Below, piece by piece: positions 58,189-64,000 of a stretch of 64,000 bases of DNA; positions within the stretch are counted from its first letter, which is position 1, and each line of letters begins with the position of its first letter. The stretch spans positions 2,542,001-2,606,000 of the forward strand of contig CAWDCL010000004.1 of the NCBI GenBank assembly GCA_963800865.1, read 5' to 3'. Below the pieces are notes generated by a model, which was given only the letters and a program-made list of their open reading frames with translations, searched no databases and was not told the DNA's origin. Source of the stretch: JALOKP01 sp963800865. GTDB lineage: Bacteria; Acidobacteriota; Polarisedimenticolia; J045. A program made the translations under genes and the position numbers.

Positions 58189-60000
58189 CTAGCCTGCGCC
58201 GCCGCCGCCGCCGCCCGAGCCCCCGCCCCCGCCGCCGGAGGCACCGCCGCCCGCGCCCACACCGGAGCTCTGGGCCGAGGCGACGATCCCCGCGAACGAC
58301 CCGAGGGCCGTGCCGAGGCCGCCTGCGCCGCCGGCTCCACCGGACCCATCGCCGCCCGCGATCGCCCCCGCGTACCAGCCGTAGTAGCCGGCGGCCTGCT
58401 CGCGCGGCAGGCGGTCGACGAGCGCGGCGAACTCCTTCGAGACCCCGAGCCCGATCGCCAGCGCGAACGCGGTCCCCCACTCGCCCGCCGCGAAGCGCGG
58501 CGCGAGCCCCGACTTCGACTCCTGCTTCACGCGCGCGGCCCACGCCTTCCAGGCGTCGTATTCGCGCTGACCCTCGCGCGTGCGCCGCCGGAAAGCGATG
58601 GTGAAGACCGCGACCACGACGCCGCCGATCAGCGCCGGGAGCGCGGGGGCGGGAGCGCGGGTCCAGGCGATCAGCGCCGCCGCGGTCGTCAACAGCAGGG
58701 CGGCGATTCCCAGGTTGGCGGCGATCGCTCCGGTCGGGCGGGGCTCGAACGCCGGGTGGCCCGCATCGGCTTCGTCCACCAGCGCCTTCCAGCCCGGGAA
58801 CCAGCTCGTGATGCGCTCGCCCGACCGGCGCGCGGCGCCCTGCAGGTCGCCGAGGTCGATCTGCTGGCCCGACGCTCCGAGGCGGCGCAGGAAGTCCAGC
58901 AGCTCGGACTCGAACGGCGCCAGCCGGTCGGAGGCGCGGGGGGTGAGGCGCATCCAGTAGTGCGGCGTGCTGTGGTGCCAGCTCACGTCGGCGCGGTCCT
59001 CGCTGATCGACAGGTGGCCGCGCCGCGCGAGGTCGGCGATCGTGGCTCCGAGCGCGCGCGCGTCGACCGTCCCGTGCACCAGGCGCGCCACCAGCGCCGG
59101 CGGACGGTCGGACGGGCGTTCGCCGGGCGCCTGCGTCGGCGTGACCGCGTGCGGCGCCGCGCTCCTGCGGAACAGCACGAAGGACGCCGCCAGGCCGAGC
59201 GCCGCCAGCACGCCCGAGATGATCAGCGCCGGGCGGCGGCGCGCGGCGACTGCCTTCGCCTGGGCCCGCGCCTGGTTGGCCTCGTCGGCCCAGCGCCCCT
59301 CCTCGGCCAGGATCGCGTCCAGCCGGGGCCCGTCCGCGCTCTCGGCCAGGCCGGGCACGGCCGACGGCGGGAAGACGGCACGCCCCTCGAAGAAGGTGCG
59401 TCGCGGCAGCGGGGCGACGTCGAACCGCACGCTTCCCTCGGGCTCGATCCGGACCGCGCCGTAGAGCGGGCCGTGGGCCCAGGCGCGCAGGTCGGACGCT
59501 GCCACCGGCTCGGCGAAGCGCAGGCGCGCGGTCACGGCGCCGATCGTCCGGTCCCAGTCGTCGCCGAGGAACTGGTGGTAGAACTGCGCCACCTCGGGGC
59601 CGCGCGTCACCGCGCCGGTGAAGGTGTACGAGAGCGTGAAGGCACGGCGCTCGTCCCTCGCCCGGTAGTACCAGGTGACGTGGACGGTGTCCGGCTTCCG
59701 CTCGACGCGGAAGGTCCCCGGCTCCTCGCCGTCGCCGGGTGCGTAGGGAACGCCGGCCTCCGCGACCTCGATCCGGTCGATCGACTGCCCCGGAGCGAGC
59801 GGAATGTCGCGGTATGCGTAGCGGAAACTGCCGCGGTAGTCGTAGACGATCGTCTCGACGAAAGACGTGCGGCCGTCGGCCAGCACGAGCGCGTCGACGT
59901 CGACCTCCGGCACGCTGTACTTCTTGTCGGCGAACGCGGGAGACACCGCGGCGAGCAGCGCCGCCGCCGCGATCGCTCCCAGGACCAGCTGTCGTCTCAT
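58189..60000 (-). CDS. DUF2207 predicted membrane protein
   Basis: 603 residues. Signal peptide (LGAIAAAALLAAVSPAFA), then a beta-rich DUF2207 ectodomain (VDALVLADGRTSFVETIVYD YRGSF, DIPLAPGQSIDRI). One membrane helix follows (ALIISGVLAALGLAASFVLF), then a cytoplasmic wing-like domain (RRGHLSISEDRADVSW) and two further helices (GIAALLLTTAAALIAW, ALIGGVVVAVFTIAFR). The C-terminus is a Gly/Ser run (GGGASGGGGGGSGGGGGG) typical for the family. Function unknown. It is 45 bp upstream of, but on the same strand as, the selenoprotein gene. Confidence 0.85.
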   Translation of the reverse strand: MRRQLVLGAIAAAALLAAVSPAFADKKYSVPEVDVDALVLADGRTSFVETIVYDYRGSFRYAYRDIPLAPGQSIDRIEVAEAGVPYAPGDGEEPGTFRVERKPDTVHVTWYYRARDERRAFTLSYTFTGAVTRGPEVAQFYHQFLGDDWDRTIGAVTARLRFAEPVAASDLRAWAHGPLYGAVRIEPEGSVRFDVAPLPRRTFFEGRAVFPPSAVPGLAESADGPRLDAILAEEGRWADEANQARAQAKAVAARRRPALIISGVLAALGLAASFVLFRRSAAPHAVTPTQAPGERPSDRPPALVARLVHGTVDARALGATIADLARRGHLSISEDRADVSWHHSTPHYWMRLTPRASDRLAPFESELLDFLRRLGASGQQIDLGDLQGAARRSGERITSWFPGWKALVDEADAGHPAFEPRPTGAIAANLGIAALLLTTAAALIAWTRAPAPALPALIGGVVVAVFTIAFRRRTREGQREYDAWKAWAARVKQESKSGLAPRFAAGEWGTAFALAIGLGVSKEFAALVDRLPREQAAGYYGWYAGAIAGGDGSGGAGGAGGLGTALGSFAGIVASAQSSGVGAGGGASGGGGGGSGGGGGGAG

Positions 60001-60045
60001 CGGGGTCCTCGTGCTGGACCGGCCGACGCTGCGCGCGGGCCGCCC

Positions 60046-60393
60046 TCAGAACAGTTCGGCGTACACGGTCTCGCTGAAGCCGACGACCAGCGTGGCTCCG
60101 ACGCGGAACGTCGGCGCGCGCAGGTTGCCGGTCGGCCCGAGCAGCACCGCGAGCAGCTCGTCGTCGCTCGGCCGGTCCTTGCGGAGGTCGTAGGAGACGA
60201 TCCGGGAGCCCCGGGCCGCGATCACCCGGTCGACCCCGCGGGCGAGCGCCAGCGCCTCCCTGCGGCCCAGCTTCGTCCGGCCGGCGTCGACCTCTTCCGC
60301 CACCTTCACGCCGCGCGGCTCAAGGAACCCCTGAGCCTTCTGGCAACTCGTTCATCCCTTGCGCCGGTAGTACCAGTCGATCGTGCGGGTCAT
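60046..60393 (-). CDS. ArsC-family selenoprotein (in-frame UGA as selenocysteine)
   Basis: The usual call would start at 60309 and miss the active site. From ATG 60393 the frame reads MTRTIDWYYRRKG, then TGA at 60352-60354, then TSCQKAQGFLEPRGVKVAEE and on without a break to the stop. This gives 115 residues with selenocysteine at 14 and Cys17: a UxxC redox motif exactly where ArsC/Spx-type thioredoxin-fold proteins have CxxC. The C-terminus GPTGNLRAPTFRVGATLVVG is the family's cis-Pro/substrate region. A SECIS-like hairpin follows the UGA at the right distance. Such '(seleno)proteins' of the ArsC family are known. The role may be thiol or arsenate-like reduction. Confidence 0.85.
60317..60337 (-). 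promoter_or_regulatory. Bacterial SECIS-like element
   Basis: In the mRNA, 14 bases after the UGA an 8-bp stem GGCTCAGG/CTTGAGCC (one G-U) closes a 5-base loop GGTTC. The loop begins with two G's and lies 22 bases after the UGA, as required for SelB binding in bacteria. Confidence 0.75.
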
Positions 60394-60416
60394 GGCCGTC
60401 CCCTTCCGCAACGATC

Positions 60417-60851
60417 TTACCCCCGGCGGGCCGGCGTCCCGCCGGCGGCGAGAAACGTCGCGAGCGAGCGGTCCGCGCCGTGTACGTGACCGGCCAGCCA
60501 GTCGCGCAGCAGGTGGATGCTGTCCAGCGTCCAACGGGTGACGCCGACCGCGTGCCGCCGCTTGAGGTCCTCGAGCAGCTGGATCGCGTGGTCGTGCTCG
60601 CGGGCGTGCACCTCGCGCTGGGGAAAGCGGTGCCGTTCCATGAGCAGCTGTTCGGAGAGGAAGTGGGCGCGGAGGTACTCGATCAGGCGGCCCATCGCCG
60701 CGTCGACCTCCGCCGCCTCGCGTCCCGCAGCGACGGCCTCGGCGACCGCGTCGACCATCTCGAACTGGGCCCGGTGTTCCTCGTCGAGCCGGTCGTGGCC
60801 AAGCGCGAGCACGCGGCGGTCGGGGGCGGCGGACGACGGCAACGGCAGCAT
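60417..60851 (-). CDS. Bacteriohemerythrin
   Basis: 144 residues; GGGAGG is 5 bases before ATG 60851. The diiron ligands are in family order and spacing: His26 (DEEHR), His63 and Glu67 (AHFLSEQLLM), His82 and His86 (VHAREHDHA), His122 and Asp127 (GHVHGADRS). Single-domain cytoplasmic O2 carrier or sensor that may deliver oxygen to, or protect, oxygen-sensitive enzymes. Divergent from the quinone oxidoreductase gene across 93 bp. Confidence 0.9.
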   Translation of the reverse strand: MLPLPSSAAPDRRVLALGHDRLDEEHRAQFEMVDAVAEAVAAGREAAEVDAAMGRLIEYLRAHFLSEQLLMERHRFPQREVHAREHDHAIQLLEDLKRRHAVGVTRWTLDSIHLLRDWLAGHVHGADRSLATFLAAGGTPARRG

Positions 60852-60944
60852 CGGAACCTCCCGTCTTACTCGCTTGCGGAGGCGAGTATGCTCCCCTCCG
60901 CCAGCGCGCGCGAACCGTGCGGCCCGCCGCCCGCCCATGGGAAG

Positions 60945-61967
60945 ATGCCGCTCGTGAAGGCGATCGTGATCACGCGGCCGGGGCCGCCCGAGGTGCTGGC
61001 GCTCAGCGACCTGCCCGACCCGGCTCCGGGCCCTGGCGAACTGCTCGTCGCCGTCCGGGCGACCGCGGTCAACCGGGCCGACCTGCTGCAGCGCCGTGGC
61101 CTCTACCCCGCGCCGCCGGGTGCGCCGGCCGAGATCCCGGGGCTCGAGTTCGCCGGAACGGTGCTGGGCGGCGACCTCGGCGGGACGCTCTTCCGGACCG
61201 GCGACCGGGTGATGGGGATCCTCGGCGGCGGCGGCTACGCGGACCGGCTCGTCGTGCCGGCCGGGCAGTGCCTCCCGATCCCGCCGTCGCTCTCCTTCGA
61301 GCAGGCGGCCGCGGTCCCGGAAGCGTTCCTGACCGCCTTCGACGCGCTGGTGCTGCAGGCCGGGCTCGACTCCGGAGAGGTGCTGCTGGTGACCGCGGCC
61401 GCGTCGGGCGTCGGAACCGCGGCCGCGCAGGTGGCGCGGGAGGTCGGCGCGCTCGCGATCGGCACCCTGCGCACCGCCGCCAAGCGCGCGCGGGTCGAGC
61501 AGCTCGACCTCGGCTACGTCGCGCTGCTCGACGCCGGGGCCCCGGACCTGGGGCCGCAGATCCATGCGGCGTCGGCCGGGCGCGGAGTCAGCGTCGTGCT
61601 CGACCTCGTCGGCGCCGCGTGCTGGCCGCTGGCACTCGACGCGCTGGCACCGCGCGGGCGGATCGTCGCGGTCGGCACGATGTCCGGCGCGCGCGTCGAA
61701 CTCGACCTGGCGCTGCTGATGCGGCGGCGCGCGACGCTGATCGGGACCGTCCTGCGCTCGCGCACGGCAGCGGAGAAGGCGGCGCTGACGCGCGCCTTCG
61801 CGGAGCGGATGCTGCCGGCGCTGGCGGCCGGGCGGTTGCGCCCGGTGGTCGACCGCGTGATGCCGCTGGCCGAGGCGGCCGCGGCGCACGCGCTGCTCGA
61901 GCAGAACGACACGCTCGGGAAGGTCGTACTGCTGGTCGGTCCTCCGGACGGCGACGCTACTCGCTGA
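60945..61967 (+). CDS. NAD(P)H:quinone oxidoreductase, MDR superfamily (PIG3-like)
   Basis: 340 residues from ATG 60945. It has the N-terminal GroES-like half (VKAIVITRPGPPEVLALSDL, ATAVNRADLLQRRGLYP). The nucleotide-binding half has GVGTAAAQVAREVGALAIGT. The Tyr/Leu pattern GLYPAPPGAPAEIPGLEFAG is typical for the TP53I3/quinone oxidoreductase branch, which lacks zinc. It should reduce quinones with NADPH. Its last 11 bases overlap the end of the convergent gene. Confidence 0.87.
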   Translation: MPLVKAIVITRPGPPEVLALSDLPDPAPGPGELLVAVRATAVNRADLLQRRGLYPAPPGAPAEIPGLEFAGTVLGGDLGGTLFRTGDRVMGILGGGGYADRLVVPAGQCLPIPPSLSFEQAAAVPEAFLTAFDALVLQAGLDSGEVLLVTAAASGVGTAAAQVAREVGALAIGTLRTAAKRARVEQLDLGYVALLDAGAPDLGPQIHAASAGRGVSVVLDLVGAACWPLALDALAPRGRIVAVGTMSGARVELDLALLMRRRATLIGTVLRSRTAAEKAALTRAFAERMLPALAAGRLRPVVDRVMPLAEAAAAHALLEQNDTLGKVVLLVGPPDGDATR

Positions 61968-62763
61968 CCGCGATGAAGAGCTGCGTTCCCGACGAGCCGG
62001 CCGCGGTGCCTCCCAGGGCGACGACGCGCGCGACGCGCGAGCCGTCGTGGTTCCGGGCGGTGAGCATCCTCCCGGCCGCGCCGCCTGCGCTGCCCGACGC
62101 CCCGTAGCCGTCGGGCCCGGTCACCTCGAACCCCGCCGCGGCGAACTGCTCGCGGTACCAGGCGAGCGCGTCGTCCGGCGTCCCGTCGGCAGTCACCGCG
62201 AAGACCGCGGCCCCCTCGAACTCGGCCGGGAGGCCGGGAATCCCGGACGCCCCCACGCCGGTTCCGTAGCCGCCGGTCCCGGGAAAGACCGGCAGCCAGT
62301 CGGGCGCCGGGCCGGCGGCGCCGAGGTGGGACACCTTGCCGTCCTTCTCGACGGTCAGCCCTCCCTCCCCGGCGGCGATCTTCACGTCCCGGCCGCCGGG
62401 CCGCTTCAGCTCGAACTTCCCTTCCTTCAGCCGGGTCAGGTCGACCGTCGACTCCTCGCCCGTCTTCCGGTTGCGGACGAGGTAGCGGCCATCGGCCTGG
62501 CGGGTGATCTCCAGCTCGGGGTTCAGGCGGGTGATCCACTCGACGGCCTTGGCGGCGGGGTCCCTGGCGACCTCCTCCGCGACCTGCGAGGCCTTCCGGA
62601 CCGCGAAATAGCCGGCCACCCCGACCAGCGCCACCACGATGAGCGCGACCAGTGCGACGGCGACGAGGATCTTGGCCAGGACGCCACCCCGCTCGCCACG
62701 CCGGGCCGCGGGCCCGCGAGAGGAAGGAAGCGCGCCCGGCTGCGGATAACCTCTTCGGCTCAC
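61957..62763 (-). CDS. Membrane-anchored protein of unknown function
   Basis: 268 residues. A basic Arg/Pro-rich cytoplasmic N-terminus is followed by one membrane helix (ILVAVALVALIVVALVGVAG). The outside part has beta strands (PELEITRQADGRYLVRNRKT), a Gly-rich linker and a C-terminal domain beginning PDWLPVFPG, then FAVTADGTPDDALAWYREQF and GFEVTGPDG. That domain resembles the small lipoproteins with a 'residual plus lengthened arm' pattern, like the lipoprotein at 9781. Function unknown. It converges with the quinone oxidoreductase (11-base overlap). Confidence 0.65.
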   Translation of the reverse strand: MSRRGYPQPGALPSSRGPAARRGERGGVLAKILVAVALVALIVVALVGVAGYFAVRKASQVAEEVARDPAAKAVEWITRLNPELEITRQADGRYLVRNRKTGEESTVDLTRLKEGKFELKRPGGRDVKIAAGEGGLTVEKDGKVSHLGAAGPAPDWLPVFPGTGGYGTGVGASGIPGLPAEFEGAAVFAVTADGTPDDALAWYREQFAAAGFEVTGPDGYGASGSAGGAAGRMLTARNHDGSRVARVVALGGTAAGSSGTQLFIAVSE

Positions 62764-62840
62764 TGATTCGTCTCCTTATGTAAGGTCCGGCTCCTGGTTT
62801 AGGATCGCGCATCTTTCCGATTCCGTCAGGAGCCCCCCTC

Positions 62841-64000
62841 ATGGCCTACAAGACGATCCAAGTCCCGGAAGGCGACAAGATCACCCTCAAGGACGGCAAG
62901 CTCACCGTGACCGACCGGCCGATCCTGCCCTTCATCGAGGGCGACGGCACCGGCCGCGACATCTGGCGGGCCTCGGTCCGCGTGCTCGACGCCGCGGTCG
63001 CGAAGGCCTACGGCGGCAAGAAGAAGATCGCCTGGATGGAAGTCCACGCCGGCGAGAAGGCCTTCAACAAGTTCAACACCTGGCTCCCGGACGAGACGGT
63101 GGACGCCTTCCGCGAGTACCTCGTCGGGATCAAGGGGCCCTTGACGACGCCGATCGGCGGCGGGATCCGCTCGCTCAACGTGGCGCTGCGGCAGCTGCTC
63201 GACCTGTACGTCTGCCTGCGCCCCGTGCGCTGGTTCGAGGGCGTCCCCTCGCCGGTGAAGCACCCCGAGAAGGTCAACATGGTGATCTTCCGCGAGAACA
63301 CGGAGGACATCTACGCCGGGATCGAGTTCGAGGCCGGCACGCCCGAGCTGAAGAAGATCCGGGACTTCCTCGGCCAGAACTTCCCCGACCTGTTCAGGAA
63401 GATCCGCTTCCCCGACAGCGTCGCGATCGGCATCAAGCCGGTCTCGCGCGAGGGGACCGAGCGGCTGGTCCGCGCGGCGATCCTCTACGCCCTCGAGCAC
63501 AAGCGCAAGAGCGTCACCTTCGTGCACAAGGGCAACATCATGAAGTTCACCGAGGGGGCGTTCCGCAACTGGGGCTACGAGCTGGCCGAGCGCGAGTTCG
63601 GCGACCGCGTCTACACCTGGGAGCAGTGGGAGCGGACCAAGAAGGACAAGAGCGAGGAGGCGGCCAACGCCGAGCAGAAGGCCGCGCTCGGGGCCGGCCG
63701 GCTGCTGATCAAGGACGCGATCGCCGACATCACGCTGCAGCAGGTCCTGACCCGTCCCGACGAGTTCGACGTGGTCGCGACGCTGAACCTGAACGGCGAC
63801 TACCTCTCCGACGCCCTCGCCGCGCAGGTCGGCGGGATCGGGATCGCGCCGGGCGGCAACATCAACTACATCACCGGCCACGCGATCTTCGAGGCGACGC
63901 ACGGCACGGCCCCCAAGTACGCCGACCTCGACCGGGTCAACCCGGGCTCGGTCGTCCTCTCGGGCGAGATGATGCTGCGCCACCTCGGCTGGAGCGAGGC
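62841..64000 (+). CDS. icd: Isocitrate dehydrogenase (NADP type), 3' end outside the window
   Basis: ATG 62841 with AGGAG upstream; 386 codons are visible and the frame is still open at the window edge. Substrate-binding GPLTTPIGGGIRSLNVALRQ contains the Ser that is phosphorylated by AceK in E. coli. Further key blocks are FRENTEDIYAGIEFEAGT, KPVSREGTERLVRAAILYAL, VHKGNIMKFTEGAFRNWGYE, NLNGDYLSD and EATHGTAPKYADLD. The Lys-Tyr in APKYAD is the NADP-specificity signature of the E. coli type. It feeds 2-oxoglutarate to the SucAB-Lpd complex encoded upstream. Confidence 0.95.
   Translation, partial: MAYKTIQVPEGDKITLKDGKLTVTDRPILPFIEGDGTGRDIWRASVRVLDAAVAKAYGGKKKIAWMEVHAGEKAFNKFNTWLPDETVDAFREYLVGIKGPLTTPIGGGIRSLNVALRQLLDLYVCLRPVRWFEGVPSPVKHPEKVNMVIFRENTEDIYAGIEFEAGTPELKKIRDFLGQNFPDLFRKIRFPDSVAIGIKPVSREGTERLVRAAILYALEHKRKSVTFVHKGNIMKFTEGAFRNWGYELAEREFGDRVYTWEQWERTKKDKSEEAANAEQKAALGAGRLLIKDAIADITLQQVLTRPDEFDVVATLNLNGDYLSDALAAQVGGIGIAPGGNINYITGHAIFEATHGTAPKYADLDRVNPGSVVLSGEMMLRHLGWSE

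Overview
The window is about 70% GC and looks like a chromosomal fragment of an uncultured or poorly known bacterium, most likely from the Acidobacteriota. That placement is an inference. It rests on the Oar-like outer-membrane receptor, the coupled ECF sigma/Ser-Thr kinase-TPR genes, the Ehr-type respiratory cluster and the GC content. No rRNA or other phylogenetic marker was available to fix it.

Layout. 0-7 kb: end of an Oar-like TonB receptor, a Tat-exported DUF362 protein, an MBOAT/SGNH acyl-transfer pair, and a sulfatase-fold lipoprotein with a Thr nucleophile. 7.1-20.2 kb: a gene-poor, relic-rich stretch. A few intact genes (Dps, a metallophosphoesterase, an RDD membrane protein, a class III cyclase with a YHS tail, small lipoproteins) are scattered among truncated pieces of transposases (integrase type, four IS91-like tails, IS630), TolB, an ABC ATPase and a protein kinase. 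Three repeat families are interspersed: a 51-bp element, a 62-bp element and a 277-bp element. The stretch ends close to a tRNA-Gln gene. 20.3-33 kb: tRNA-Gln, ferritin, HrpB helicase, a histone H1-like protein, tRNA-Glu, then a cobalamin-riboswitch-controlled TonB receptor/YncE-like lipoprotein pair, a secretin-domain protein, a thioredoxin, a 4Fe-4S protein and a histidine kinase. 33-42 kb: a 14-repeat Kelch-like secreted protein, the sigma/kinase-TPR pair, a secreted protein, a DUF1697 protein and a dodecin. 42-56 kb, all on the minus strand: the 2-oxoglutarate dehydrogenase operon (sucA-sucB-lpd), followed by an HTH-PTS-IIA regulator translationally coupled to a six-gene Hyf-like membrane complex (B, C, E, F, G, I). 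56-64 kb: a secreted beta-helix protein, a DUF2207 membrane protein, an ArsC-family selenoprotein with an in-frame UGA and a SECIS-like hairpin, a bacteriohemerythrin, a quinone oxidoreductase, a membrane-anchored protein, and NADP-type isocitrate dehydrogenase running off the window.

How the genes fit together. Isocitrate dehydrogenase and the 2-oxoglutarate dehydrogenase operon are consecutive oxidative TCA steps. The neighbouring Hyf-like complex lacks the first nickel-binding Cys pair of [NiFe] hydrogenases. It therefore matches the 'energy-converting hydrogenase-related' (Ehr) type rather than a hydrogenase, and a PTS IIA-type regulator is built into its operon. The B12 riboswitch pair is a corrinoid uptake module. 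The ArsC-like selenoprotein implies that the organism has selenocysteine machinery elsewhere.

Quality warning. Between about 42.1 and 55.4 kb nearly every gene is broken by many 1-2 base indels, mostly apparent insertions, although conserved motifs stay intact between the breaks. This looks like local consensus error rather than decay. Isolated single frameshifts also occur near 1.95, 10.9, 22.2/22.7, 30.4, 34.4/34.6, 38.4/38.7, 40.4/40.7, 41.3 and 57.66 kb.
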